NCBI GenBank assembly: GCA_902826055.1
Contig: CADEDJ010000005.1
Coordinates: 43,181-94,838, forward strand
Source: an uncultured Nitrosomonas sp.
Lineage (GTDB): Bacteria; Pseudomonadota; Gammaproteobacteria; Burkholderiales; Nitrosomonadaceae
Direction: 5' to 3'
Length of the DNA stretch: 51,658 bases
Shown: piece by piece, positions 25,095-35,805 of the stretch
How the letters are laid out: each line of letters starts with the position of its first letter
Position numbering within the stretch: the first letter of the stretch is position 1
Translations under genes and position numbers: made by a program
The notes under the pieces: model-generated
Database searches by the model: none
What the model saw: the letters and a program-made list of their open reading frames with translations, nothing else
Told to the model about the DNA's origin: nothing

Positions 25095-27884
25095 TTAATC
25101 ACCAAAAACTTCCTCCCAGAGTGTGAGCACAGCCATGCGGCCATCTTTTAAATGACTGCCTTCGACGCGGGCATATTTTTGTGTTTGTCCATCAATTGGA
25201 GTGCTTCCCGTCATATCGGTATCGCCACTTAAGCGCTGGCGATGCTGGATGCGGCGGAATTCGCGGTATGCCGAGCGAGCGGCTTCTGCCTTATTCGCGG
25301 GGATGAGCTTTAATTCGCCAGCGAGCTTGAGTAGTGCGATGTTGCCGATATTGCCGGTTAATTGCGGGTATTGGTGGGCATACCCCAGTACCAGATATTG
25401 CACCATGAATTCCACGTCGATAATGCCGCCACGGTCATGCTTAATATCAAATAAAGACGTTGGATTGGGGTGGGCATCGAGCATTTTTTCACGCATTTTT
25501 AAAATATCCTGCTTGAGTTGTATTAAGTTGCGTGGCTTACACAGGATTTCTTTACGTGTGTTTTCAAATGCTGCACCGACTTGTTTATCGCCAACGACAA
25601 AACGCGCTCGCGTCAGCGCCTGATGTTCCCATACCCAGGCTTGTTCGTGTTGGTATTGTGCAAAGGCTTCGATTGAATTGACTAACAAGCCGGTGGCGCC
25701 ATTTGGGCGCAGACGCAAGTCCGTTTCATAGAGCAGGCCTGCAGAGGTATGACGAGTCAGCCAGGTATTGATGGATTGTCCAAGCTTGGTATAAATCTCC
25801 GCTGCATCCGGATGGTCGTCGTCATACAAAAAGATCATGTCGAGATCCGATGCATAGCCAAGTTCTTTTCCGCCCAGCTTGCCGTAACCGATAGTGGCAA
25901 AAGCCGGCTTATCGCGATGGCTTTTTTTCAGACCTGACCAAGCCAGGTTTAACACGGTGTCAAGTATCAGATCAGCGAGCGCAGTCAAATGATCGCTGAG
26001 TGTTTCAAGCAGTAACGAGCCTTCCAGATCGGTGACTAACAAACGAAATACTTGCGCATGCTGGAAATGCCGCAAAACATCCATTTGCCATTCGATTACA
26101 TCATTCTTGGGTATGTTGGCATGATTTAATTGATAGATTAGCTCCTTATTCAGTGTATTCCAGTCAGGTGCCGGGTGAGGCGCGTCATGGCGCAGCAGTT
26201 CATCGAGTAAAATAGGATGTCGTCCTAAGTAGTCGCTGGCCCACTGGCTGATACTGACTAATTCTGCTACACGTTGCAGGGTATGGGGATGTTCTAGCAT
26301 CAATGCCAGGTAAGAAGTTTGTGAACTGATTTTTTCGAGTAATTGCAACATGCGTTCTAACGTGATAGTGACTGGCGGAAGTTTGGCGATCACTTCAATT
26401 AATAAGGGAACCAACATATTGATTTGCTGCTGACTTTTTTCAGTCAGTTGCTGATAAGAAGTGTCGTGATAAAACTGTCGCAGTCGTGCTGAAATTTTTT
26501 CTGGCTCCGTGAATCCCATAGTACTTAATTGCGTAGTGACTGCCTCTATTTGCGAAGTATCCTGCGCTTCCGCTTGCCAGAGATGGGCCAGCATGTCGTG
26601 CGTGGGGGATTTTCTCGGTATGGCAAAAATAAGCTCGAACTGACGGGTAACGTTCTTACGATGAGTATCCAATTGTTGTAGAAAGTTGTCGTAGCTTGAA
26701 AATCCCATTGCAGTGGCAATAAGTGTTTGATCGCTGGAATTTACGGGTAATGTTTGCGTTTGTTGATCATCGAGATATTGCAGGCGATGTTCCAGTTTGC
26801 GCAAAAAATGATAAGCCTGAGTAAGTTCTGTAACAGCTTGGTGCGGTAATTGCTGTTTTTCTTGCAGACGTTGCAAGACAGAGAGTGTTGGCCGGATACA
26901 TAGATCTGCGTCACGTCCACCGCGGATCAATTGAAATACTTGCGTAATAAATTCTATTTCGCGAATGCCGCCGGGTCCCAGCTTAATATTATCGTGCATT
27001 TCACGGCGTTCAACTTCTTTGCGCAATTGCGCGTGGAGGCGGCGCATGGACTCATAGGCATCGAAATCCAGATATTTACGGAACACAAAAGGCCTGACGA
27101 TTTTTTCCAATAAAATGGATTCAGTATTGGTGTCAGCATGGTTGGTGATTACCCGGCCTTTGATCCAGGCATGACGTTCCCACTCGCGTCCGTGCTTGAT
27201 GAAATATTCTTCCAACATGGGAAAGCTGATTGCAAGGGGGCTGTTTTCGCCATGCGGACGCAAACGCATATCCACGCGGAATACATAACCGTCTATCGTG
27301 TAGTCGTTAAGACTGGCAATCAGTTTGCGTCCCAGGCGGGCAAAAAATTCATGATTTGAAATTGTTTTTGCACCATCAGTTTCACCATCTTCCGGGTAGA
27401 CAAAGATTAAGTCAATATCTGACGATACGTTCAGCTCACCGCCGCCTAACTTGCCCATCGCAACTACCAGCATGTGCTGAATGGCATGACTGGTTTCGCC
27501 TCTAGGGAATCCGAAAAGATCGGGTTGGGTTAGCCAATTTTCATGATATTTGAGTGCGCAATTGACACTGACTTCGGCGAGTTCTGTCATGCTTGTCATG
27601 ACTTCAGACAAATCGGCTTGACCTGAAATATCACGAATGGCTAACCGCAGCATGACTTGCTTGCGTAAATCGCGCAATACGCGGTGTAAACTCTCTTCAT
27701 TGACGATATGATCGGTGTGAGAGCCCAGAAACGCTTGCATTTCAATGCTGCGAAAAGGATGCTGCAGTTCTTTCAGTAGCGCTATTTTTCGTGTAGGCTC
27801 GCTGTCTAACATACGTTGCAGATAACGGCTGAAAGGTAGCGCAGTGTTGAGAAGCGTCTGTGGGATATGATCTGTTGCGTACAT
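25095..27884 (-). CDS. glnE: Glutamine synthetase adenylyltransferase/adenylyl-removing enzyme
   Basis: A 929-residue bifunctional enzyme that adenylylates and deadenylylates glutamine synthetase in response to PII. Two nucleotidyltransferase domains are visible: the N-terminal one with GGGELNVSSDIDLIFVY (residues ~145-165) and the C-terminal one with GYGKLGGKELGYASDLDMI (~690-710). Both are followed by the partner acidic motif and by GGIREIEF or GGIIDVEF. The ATG at 27884 (MYATDHIPQ) is chosen over a TTG at 27929. It is co-directional with pilA, whose own promoter starts just after the glnE stop. Confidence 0.95.
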   Translation of the reverse strand: MYATDHIPQTLLNTALPFSRYLQRMLDSEPTRKIALLKELQHPFRSIEMQAFLGSHTDHIVNEESLHRVLRDLRKQVMLRLAIRDISGQADLSEVMTSMTELAEVSVNCALKYHENWLTQPDLFGFPRGETSHAIQHMLVVAMGKLGGGELNVSSDIDLIFVYPEDGETDGAKTISNHEFFARLGRKLIASLNDYTIDGYVFRVDMRLRPHGENSPLAISFPMLEEYFIKHGREWERHAWIKGRVITNHADTNTESILLEKIVRPFVFRKYLDFDAYESMRRLHAQLRKEVERREMHDNIKLGPGGIREIEFITQVFQLIRGGRDADLCIRPTLSVLQRLQEKQQLPHQAVTELTQAYHFLRKLEHRLQYLDDQQTQTLPVNSSDQTLIATAMGFSSYDNFLQQLDTHRKNVTRQFELIFAIPRKSPTHDMLAHLWQAEAQDTSQIEAVTTQLSTMGFTEPEKISARLRQFYHDTSYQQLTEKSQQQINMLVPLLIEVIAKLPPVTITLERMLQLLEKISSQTSYLALMLEHPHTLQRVAELVSISQWASDYLGRHPILLDELLRHDAPHPAPDWNTLNKELIYQLNHANIPKNDVIEWQMDVLRHFQHAQVFRLLVTDLEGSLLLETLSDHLTALADLILDTVLNLAWSGLKKSHRDKPAFATIGYGKLGGKELGYASDLDMIFLYDDDHPDAAEIYTKLGQSINTWLTRHTSAGLLYETDLRLRPNGATGLLVNSIEAFAQYQHEQAWVWEHQALTRARFVVGDKQVGAAFENTRKEILCKPRNLIQLKQDILKMREKMLDAHPNPTSLFDIKHDRGGIIDVEFMVQYLVLGYAHQYPQLTGNIGNIALLKLAGELKLIPANKAEAARSAYREFRRIQHRQRLSGDTDMTGSTPIDGQTQKYARVEGSHLKDGRMAVLTLWEEVFGD

Positions 27885-28144
27885 AATCTCTGGAGGAATA
27901 AACTTAAGCGTATAGAATAACAAAGTCAACAGTCACTTACACTGAATTCGTCGTCAATCAAAATAGAGCGCTGCTTTGTTAACGTAGATGTTAAAATCCA
28001 AATGGTTAGATTTCATATTGAATTTGACAAATATCATGCAGTATATTTTTTATGTTATTGACCATAAATAGAAAATATGGATCTTAAAGAACCTAAACAG
28101 ATTATGGAAATTAAATTAACCATACGAAAGCTGGTGGCAAGAAA

Positions 28145-29005
28145 ATGGTAAAAAATACCAATAATAATCAGCCAGCAATTGAAAATGAAAAACGGACCAG
28201 CTTTCGCGTTGCTGCGATACAGATGGCTTCAGGTCCGAGCGTGTCTGCCAATTTGGAAGAAGCAGCGCGTTTGATAGAACAAGCCGTTTTGCAGAAAGCG
28301 GAGCTGGTTGTATTGCCTGAATATTTCTGCATTATGGGATTGAAAGATACCGATAAGTTGGCAGTCCAAGAACAACCTGGGGATGGGCAAATCCAGAAAT
28401 TTCTCAGTGATACGGCAAAACGTTTAGGAATATGGTTGGTTGGCGGATCGGTGCCATTAGCCTCATCGGAGCCAGATAAAGTTTATAACAGTTGCTTGGT
28501 TTATGCAGATAATGGTGAGCAAGTTGCGCGTTACGATAAGATTCATTTGTTTGGCTTGCAATTAGGTAATGAGCATTATGCCGAAGAAAAAACCATAAAA
28601 GCGGGGAATAAAGTCGTGACTGTCGATTCGCCGTTTGGCTGTATCGGCTTATCGATATGCTACGATTTACGGTTTCCAGAATTGTTTCGTATGATGAATA
28701 AAGTTGATATTATTCTGGCACCTGCAGCGTTTACTGCGATTACCGGTAAGGCGCACTGGGAAGTGCTCGTACGCGCACGTGCAGTGGAAAATATGGCGTA
28801 TGTCATTGCACCGGGGCAAGGCGGTTATCATGTCAGCGGGCGAGAAACCAATGGCGATAGCATGATCGTGGATCCGTGGGGGGTAGTGATGGAACGTTTG
28901 CCTCGAGGTTCTGGAGCTGTGGTGGCTACGCTTGATTCGGGATATCAAGCCAGTTTAAGGACAAATTTGCCTGCGCTGGATCATCGAATCTTGCAGGCCT
29001 GTTAA
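28145..29005 (+). CDS. Carbon-nitrogen hydrolase (nitrilase family, Nit-like)
   Basis: A 286-residue nitrilase-superfamily amidase. The catalytic triad is visible: Glu59 in LPEYF, Lys132 in YDKIHLF and Cys172 in SICYDLRFPE. Together with ARYDKIHLF and LVRARAVENMAYV this places it near Nit1/YbeM-type enzymes, which hydrolyse deaminated glutathione; that substrate is an inference. The N-terminal ~18 residues are a polar extension before the domain. tldD follows 77 bases later, a common pairing in proteobacteria. Confidence 0.88.
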   Translation: MVKNTNNNQPAIENEKRTSFRVAAIQMASGPSVSANLEEAARLIEQAVLQKAELVVLPEYFCIMGLKDTDKLAVQEQPGDGQIQKFLSDTAKRLGIWLVGGSVPLASSEPDKVYNSCLVYADNGEQVARYDKIHLFGLQLGNEHYAEEKTIKAGNKVVTVDSPFGCIGLSICYDLRFPELFRMMNKVDIILAPAAFTAITGKAHWEVLVRARAVENMAYVIAPGQGGYHVSGRETNGDSMIVDPWGVVMERLPRGSGAVVATLDSGYQASLRTNLPALDHRILQAC

Positions 29006-29082
29006 GCTAATTGATTTTGTGGTTTCAGTATGAGTATTTTTATTGCAGCGCGATCCATTAGATAAAATAAAACCAAATTTTT

Positions 29083-30555
29083 ATGACGATTGAATGCATG
29101 ACAGAACAAAGAGATTTTTATGCAATTGCCGACCGTTGTTTACTAGCACCATACAATATTGATGCAACGGGATTGCAGCATGTGATGGATCAAATGCTCA
29201 CGCATAAAATCGATTATGCGGATCTTTATTTTCAGTATAACCGCTCAGAAGGCTGGATGCTGGAAGAAGGTATCGTTAAATCCGGCAGTTTCAATATTGA
29301 GCAAGGAGTAGGTATTCGTGCCATCAGTGGCGAGAAGACGGGATTTGCTTATTCAGACGATATCAGTATGCCGGCGCTGGTATCGGCGGCTCAGGCAACA
29401 CGGGCAATCGCAAATCAAGGTGGTGCAAGCCCTGTGGCGGCTATCCGACGAAATGCAATTGCTCGCAATACGCAATTGTATTTGCCTGAAGATCCTATCG
29501 CCAGTATCGAAGATGTGGCGAAGGTGGCTTTATTGGAGAAATTGGAACGTTACACCCGGCAACTTGATCACAGGGTTACGCAAGTCGTGGCGTCGCTCGC
29601 AGGTGAATATGAAGTGGTATTAATTACGCGCAGTGATGGATTGCTTGCAACAGATGTGAGGCCGCTGGTTAGATTATCATTACAGGTGATTGCCGAGGAA
29701 AATGGTAGGCGCGAACAGGGTGTTGCCGGTGGTGGCGGGCGTTTCAGTTATGCGTATTTTACCGATGAGGTGCTGCAGGACTATGCCAAGAAAGCTGTAC
29801 ATCAGGCAATTGTCAATTTGGACGCACGTCCTGCACCAGCAGGTACGATGACTGTTGTGCTAGGAAATGGCTGGCCCGGAATTTTGCTGCATGAAGCCAT
29901 TGGCCATGGATTGGAAGGGGATTTTAATCGCAAAGGCAGTTCTGCGTTCTCTGGGCGTATTGGCGAACGGGTCGCAGCGGCTGGGGTTACCGTAGTTGAT
30001 GATGGTACGATCCCACAAAGAAGAGGGTCGTTAAATATCGATGATGAAGGCAATCCTACGCAATGTACTGTTTTAATAGAAGATGGCATACTGAGAGGCT
30101 ATTTACAGGATAGCCTGAATGCACGCTTGATGAATTTTCCCGTGACTGGTAATGGCCGGCGTGAGTCATTTGCGCACATACCTATGCCGCGTATGACAAA
30201 TACGTATATGTTAAATGGTGATAAGGATCCGTCTGAAATAATTGCTTCAGTAAAGCGTGGCTTGTATGCAGCGAACTTTGGTGGTGGACAAGTCGATATT
30301 ACCAGTGGAAAGTTTGTTTTTTCAGCGGCTGAAGCTTATATGATTGAAGATGGAAAAATTACTTATCCTGTCAAAGGTGCTACTTTGATTGGTAACGGTC
30401 CTGATGTACTGACACGAGTTTCTATGATTGGCAATGATATGTCATTAGATCCAGGTGTAGGCACGTGTGGCAAGGAAGGGCAGAGCGTGCCTGTTGGTGT
30501 GGGACAACCAACTTTGCGAATTGATGGATTGACGGTGGGTGGTACAGGAAATTAG
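29083..30555 (+). CDS. tldD: Metalloprotease TldD
   Basis: A 490-residue TldD of the TldD/TldE (PmbA) heterodimeric zinc protease, which degrades unfolded peptides and matures some modified peptides. The metal motif HEAIGH (HExxxH, His270, Glu271, His275) is intact in [18 protein letters not shown], and the C-terminus has the expected [19 protein letters not shown] second ATG at 29098 is possible; neither has a clear ribosome-binding site. The partner TldE is not in the window. Confidence 0.95.
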   Translation: MTIECMTEQRDFYAIADRCLLAPYNIDATGLQHVMDQMLTHKIDYADLYFQYNRSEGWMLEEGIVKSGSFNIEQGVGIRAISGEKTGFAYSDDISMPALVSAAQATRAIANQGGASPVAAIRRNAIARNTQLYLPEDPIASIEDVAKVALLEKLERYTRQLDHRVTQVVASLAGEYEVVLITRSDGLLATDVRPLVRLSLQVIAEENGRREQGVAGGGGRFSYAYFTDEVLQDYAKKAVHQAIVNLDARPAPAGTMTVVLGNGWPGILLHEAIGHGLEGDFNRKGSSAFSGRIGERVAAAGVTVVDDGTIPQRRGSLNIDDEGNPTQCTVLIEDGILRGYLQDSLNARLMNFPVTGNGRRESFAHIPMPRMTNTYMLNGDKDPSEIIASVKRGLYAANFGGGQVDITSGKFVFSAAEAYMIEDGKITYPVKGATLIGNGPDVLTRVSMIGNDMSLDPGVGTCGKEGQSVPVGVGQPTLRIDGLTVGGTGN

Positions 30556-30626
30556 CGGTAAGCAAAAGTAGTATTGCCGCTTGAATATTTTTAACTTGTT
30601 CAAATTAATATTGGGATGCAGAAAGC

Positions 30627-32330
30627 ATGAGTGTGGAATTAACCGGCGCTGAAATTACAATACGCTGTTTGCAGGAAGAAGGGGTGCAGTGTATTTTTGG
30701 CTATCCCGGTGGGGCAGTATTGTTTCTCTACGATGAATTATTCAAACAAAACAAGGTGCGCCATATTTTAGTGCGCCATGAACAAGCAGCCGTACACGCT
30801 GCTGATGGTTATGCCAGATCCAGCGATAAAGTAGGTGTGGCATTGGTTACCTCGGGTCCCGGCGTGACGAATGCGGTGACGGGTATTGCAACTGCTTACA
30901 TGGATTCGATTCCGATGGTTGTGATTAGTGGTCAGGTACCAACCAGCGCAATTGGGCTGGATGCTTTTCAGGAAGTCGATACCGTCGGTATAACGCGGCC
31001 CTGCGTCAAGCATAATTTTCTCGTGAAAGATGTGACCGAGCTGGCGCTAACGATTAAAAAAGCCTTTTTTATTGCATCAACAGGTCGTCCAGGTCCTGTG
31101 CTGGTAGATATACCCAAAGACGTCACGCAGCAAAAAACCAAATTTGTTTATCCCGAAAAGATAACCATGCGTTCTTATAATCCTGTGATTAAAGGACATG
31201 CCAGGCAAATTAAGAAAGCGGCTGAACTGATATTGAGTGCAAAGCGGCCTATGATCTATGCCGGTGGCGGCGTGATTTTGAGTGATGCCGCATCACAATT
31301 GACAGAGCTGACGCAGATATTGAATTTTCCCTGTACCAATACATTGATGGGATTGGGAGGTTACCCTGCTACAGATAAGCAATCCTTGGGTATGTTAGGT
31401 ATGCATGGTACTTACGAAGCCAATATGGCCATGCAATATTGTGATGTTCTGGTGGCTGTGGGTGCTCGTTTTGATGATCGTGTGATCGGCAATCCCAAAC
31501 ATTTTTTCAATGAAAATAGAAAAATTATCCATATTGATATTGATCCATCTTCAATTTCAAAACGTGTCAAAGTAGATATTCCCATAGTTGGTGACGTTTT
31601 AGATGTGCTGCGAGAGCTCATCAAGTTATTGAAAGCGGAAAAGAAAGAGCCGGATCATAGTGCACTGAAAGAATGGTGGAAACAAATTGATTTATGGCGC
31701 GAACGTGATTGCCTTAAATATGATCGTGGCAGCAAAATTATCAAACCGCAAATGGTAATTGAAAAGTTGTTTCAAATTACCAAGGGTGACGCATTTATTA
31801 CTTCGGATGTAGGGCAGCATCAAATGTGGGCTGCCCAGTTTTATAAATTCGATAAACCGCGGCGATGGATTAACTCCGGCGGATTAGGCACGATGGGATT
31901 TGGTATGCCCGCAGCGATGGGTGTGCAATTGGCTAATCCTAAAGGTAAAGTTGCCTGTATTACCGGAGAAGCGAGCATACAAATGTGTATTCAGGAACTG
32001 TCGACTTGTAAGCAGTATAAATTACCTCTAAAGATAATTAATTTGAATAATCGTTACATGGGTATGGTAAGGCAGTGGCAGGAGTTTTTTCACGGTAATC
32101 GTTATGCGGAATCCTACATGGATGCCCTGCCGGATTTTGTCAAGCTAGCTGAAAGTTATGGCCATGTTGGCATAAAGATTGAAAAACCTGAGGATGTCGA
32201 AGGTGCTCTAAAGGAAGCGTTTAAAATGAAGGATAAGTTAGTTTTCATGGACTTTATTACCGATCAAACCGAAAATGTTTTTCCCATGGTACCTGGTGGT
32301 AAGGGTCTATCTGAAATGATTCTGGTGTAA
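30627..32330 (+). CDS. ilvB: Acetolactate synthase large subunit
   Basis: A 567-residue ThDP-dependent acetohydroxyacid synthase catalytic subunit, first step of valine, leucine and isoleucine synthesis. The activating Glu is in RHEQAAVHAADGYAR. FAD-site segments include GMLGMHGTYEANMAM. In the ThDP-Mg site the usual GDG of GDGSFQM is replaced by GEASIQM (TGEASIQMCIQEL), followed by LNNRYMGMVRQWQE. The regulatory subunit gene follows after 4 bases. ilvB versus ilvI naming is arbitrary here. Confidence 0.95.
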   Translation: MSVELTGAEITIRCLQEEGVQCIFGYPGGAVLFLYDELFKQNKVRHILVRHEQAAVHAADGYARSSDKVGVALVTSGPGVTNAVTGIATAYMDSIPMVVISGQVPTSAIGLDAFQEVDTVGITRPCVKHNFLVKDVTELALTIKKAFFIASTGRPGPVLVDIPKDVTQQKTKFVYPEKITMRSYNPVIKGHARQIKKAAELILSAKRPMIYAGGGVILSDAASQLTELTQILNFPCTNTLMGLGGYPATDKQSLGMLGMHGTYEANMAMQYCDVLVAVGARFDDRVIGNPKHFFNENRKIIHIDIDPSSISKRVKVDIPIVGDVLDVLRELIKLLKAEKKEPDHSALKEWWKQIDLWRERDCLKYDRGSKIIKPQMVIEKLFQITKGDAFITSDVGQHQMWAAQFYKFDKPRRWINSGGLGTMGFGMPAAMGVQLANPKGKVACITGEASIQMCIQELSTCKQYKLPLKIINLNNRYMGMVRQWQEFFHGNRYAESYMDALPDFVKLAESYGHVGIKIEKPEDVEGALKEAFKMKDKLVFMDFITDQTENVFPMVPGGKGLSEMILV

Positions 32331-32334
32331 ATAA

Positions 32335-32826
32335 ATGCGACATATTATTTCTTTGCTAATGGAAAATGAAGCTGGCGCCTTGTCTCGTGTAGCAGGACTA
32401 TTTTCGGCACGTGGTTATAACATCGAATCGCTTTCGGTAGCACCTACTGAGGATCCAACATTGTCGCGCATGACATTAGTGACTATAGGCTCGGATGAAA
32501 TAGTGGAGCAAGTCACAAAACAGCTCAATAAGTTGATTGAAGTAGTAAAAATTATTGACTTAAATGATGGCAATCACATTGAACGAGAACTGATGCTGGT
32601 TAAGGTTCGTGCAGTGGGTGCAGACCGCGAAGAAATTAAGCGACTCACTGAAATCTTCCGTGGTTGTATTATTGATGTAACCGACAAATCCTATACCATT
32701 GAATTGACAGGTACGAGCTCAAAATTAGATGCGTTTCTTGAGGCTGTCGAGCGTAGCGCGGTTTTGGAGACTGTGCGCACGGGAGCATCAGGAATAGGAC
32801 GCGGGGAATGGATTTTAAAGGTATAA
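32335..32826 (+). CDS. ilvH: Acetolactate synthase small (regulatory) subunit
   Basis: A 163-residue regulatory subunit with an N-terminal ACT domain (MRHIISLLMENEAGALSRV, AGLFSARGYNIESLSV) and the C-terminal IlvH domain. It mediates valine feedback inhibition and stimulates the large subunit. It starts 4 bases after ilvB and is certainly co-transcribed. Confidence 0.95.
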   Translation: MRHIISLLMENEAGALSRVAGLFSARGYNIESLSVAPTEDPTLSRMTLVTIGSDEIVEQVTKQLNKLIEVVKIIDLNDGNHIERELMLVKVRAVGADREEIKRLTEIFRGCIIDVTDKSYTIELTGTSSKLDAFLEAVERSAVLETVRTGASGIGRGEWILKV

Positions 32827-32871
32827 TCAATAATCGATGATTAATCATTAAGTTATATCCATTCAAAATAA

Positions 32872-33963
<1,092 letters not shown>

Positions 33964-34027
33964 TAAATGAATCTTTCAATGGCTTGACTCACTTATTTAC
34001 TAACTTAAAGGTTTTAGTTGTAATTTT

Positions 34028-34696
34028 ATGGTTCACTATCCTCATCCTATTATTGCTCGCGAAGGTTGGCCACATATCGTCATAGCGTTTGTTGCTGCAA
34101 CCGGTGTTACACTAGTTGTGGATTGGCTTTGGGCAATACCATTCTGGGTAATTGCCGTTTTTGTCTTGCAATTTTTTCGCGATCCACCAAGAGAAGTACC
34201 AAAAGATCCAAATGCTATATTGGCGCCCGCAGATGGAAGAATTGTCGCGGTAGAAAAAATTCAGGATCCTTATCTGGAACGCGAGGCCATTAAGGTCAGT
34301 GTATTTATGAATGTATTTAATGTTCATTCAAATCGTAGTCCAGTCGATGGAACAGTACGCGATAAATGGTATTTTCCAGGAAAATTTATCAACGCAGATC
34401 TGCCCAAAGCATCTTTGGAGAATGAGAGAAATGCATTGTGGATTAAAGCGGATAATGGCGCGGATGTGACTTGTGTACAAGTAGCGGGATTGATTGCAAA
34501 GCGTATCATTTGCCATGTATCGCAAGGTGACCGTTTGAGTCGCGGACAACGTTTCGGTTTCATCCGGTTTGGTTCTAGAGTTGATGTTTATTTACCAATA
34601 GGTACGAAAATTAATGTCAATATAGGCGATAAAGTGTTTGCAACATCGACAGTTTTGGCGGAGTTTCGCGAAGAATATAAGGTGGTGGGAACATAA
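34028..34696 (+). CDS. psd: Phosphatidylserine decarboxylase proenzyme
   Basis: A 222-residue short-form (PSD-A type) proenzyme making phosphatidylethanolamine. Membrane segments lie at residues ~15-45. The self-cleavage site that forms the pyruvoyl group is the GSR in [11 protein letters not shown] (around residue 181), and [13 protein letters not shown] is the family signature. It precedes pssA by 85 bases, so the two consecutive steps of PE synthesis are linked within the ilv-leu cluster. Confidence 0.93.
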   Translation: MVHYPHPIIAREGWPHIVIAFVAATGVTLVVDWLWAIPFWVIAVFVLQFFRDPPREVPKDPNAILAPADGRIVAVEKIQDPYLEREAIKVSVFMNVFNVHSNRSPVDGTVRDKWYFPGKFINADLPKASLENERNALWIKADNGADVTCVQVAGLIAKRIICHVSQGDRLSRGQRFGFIRFGSRVDVYLPIGTKINVNIGDKVFATSTVLAEFREEYKVVGT

Positions 34697-34781
34697 TCGC
34701 GATATTTGTTTTTGTTTCTTCAGACCTTATTTGACTTATCCTGCAATAGCTTATTACGTCTCTTATTGAAATATACCAATA

Positions 34782-35555
34782 ATGCCTGATTCTTTACCGG
34801 ACCGTACTGTACTAAAATCTCGATTGCGACGGCGCGGTATTTATTTATTGCCTAATTTGTTTACAACTGCTGCACTTTTTGCAGGGTTTTATGCGATCGT
34901 ACAAGCAATGAACGGAAATTTTGAATATTCGGCGATAGCCGTTTTTATTGCAATGGTGTTAGATGGACTGGATGGCCGGGTAGCACGTCTTACAAGTACA
35001 CAAAGTGAATTTGGGGCAGAGTACGATAGCATGTCGGATATGGTTTCTTTCGGCATTGCGCCCGCATTGATTGTGTATGAATGGGCCTTGAAGGAAATGG
35101 ATCAGTGGGGTTGGATTATCGCATTTATTTATTGCGCGTGTGCGGCGTTACGGCTTGCACGATTCAATACCAATATCGCTGTAATTGACAAGCGTTTCTT
35201 TCAGGGACTGCCAAGCCCGGCTGCTGCAGCACTTATAGCAGGACTTGTATGGGTGGCATTTCATTTTCAAGTACAGGGGAGCGAGATTAAATGGTTGGTT
35301 TGCGCCATTACTTTATTCGCTGCATTTACTATGGTTAGTAATATTCCTTATTACAGTGGTAAGGCGATCAATTTGCGTCGCAGAGTACCCTTTTTTACTA
35401 TTTTGTTATTAGTGTTGTTCTTTTTTGTTTTGATTCCCAGTCATCCACCACTTGTATTATTTTGCTTATTTGCTGTTTACGCATTTTCCGGTTATTTCAT
35501 CAAATTATGGCGATTTGGGAGAAGTAAGAAAAATCATGAGATGCCTAATTCCTGA
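34782..35555 (+). CDS. pssA: CDP-diacylglycerol-serine O-phosphatidyltransferase
   Basis: A 257-residue polytopic CDP-alcohol phosphatidyltransferase (type II PssA) that makes phosphatidylserine from CDP-diacylglycerol and serine. The catalytic motif DGLDGRVARLTSTQSEFG followed by EYDSMSD begins at Asp61. About seven hydrophobic segments follow or surround it. The C-terminus is basic. Confidence 0.94.
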   Translation: MPDSLPDRTVLKSRLRRRGIYLLPNLFTTAALFAGFYAIVQAMNGNFEYSAIAVFIAMVLDGLDGRVARLTSTQSEFGAEYDSMSDMVSFGIAPALIVYEWALKEMDQWGWIIAFIYCACAALRLARFNTNIAVIDKRFFQGLPSPAAAALIAGLVWVAFHFQVQGSEIKWLVCAITLFAAFTMVSNIPYYSGKAINLRRRVPFFTILLLVLFFFVLIPSHPPLVLFCLFAVYAFSGYFIKLWRFGRSKKNHEMPNS

Positions 35556-35601
35556 ATTTTGCTTATTGCAGGAACGAAAGAAATTGTTTATATTCCACGC
35601 C

Positions 35602-35688
35602 ATGGTAATAATAGTTAATTTCCATTCATATAATTTCTCTTCAGTATTAGCGTTCTTAATTGCGCTATCGTTGCGCCCTGCGCGCTAA
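35602..35688 (+). CDS. Possible leader peptide of a leuA attenuator
   Basis: A 28-codon frame beginning MVIIVNFHSYNF and ending LAFLIALSLRPAR. Ten of 28 residues are Val, Ile or Leu, as expected for a branched-chain amino acid attenuator leader. It ends 32 bases before a terminator-like hairpin and 118 bases before leuA. The ribosome-binding site is poor, which weakens the case. Confidence 0.4.
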   Translation: MVIIVNFHSYNFSSVLAFLIALSLRPAR

Positions 35689-35719
35689 AATTTCTACCGC
35701 TTATATTTCTCTATCCTAT

Positions 35720-35740
35720 AAAATTCGAAAAACGAATTTT
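35720..35740 (+). terminator. Terminator-like hairpin upstream of leuA
   Basis: AAAATTCG, a 5-base A loop and CGAATTTT form a perfect 8-bp stem, followed by ATTA. The T-run is inside the 3' arm. The stem is AT-rich and would be weak. It may act as the attenuator terminator for leuA or as the pssA terminator. Confidence 0.45.
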
Positions 35741-35805
35741 ATTACTCGAGTTACAGTAAAGAAGTTTAATCTTATTGCAAGTTTTCTTCCCGAAGTGGAG
35801 TACAT

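Noticed and set aside
35452..35601. Extended 78-codon frame covering the end of pssA and the leuA leader frame
   Set aside because: Its first half overlaps pssA in another frame and has no ribosome-binding site; only the last 28 codons are considered as a leader.
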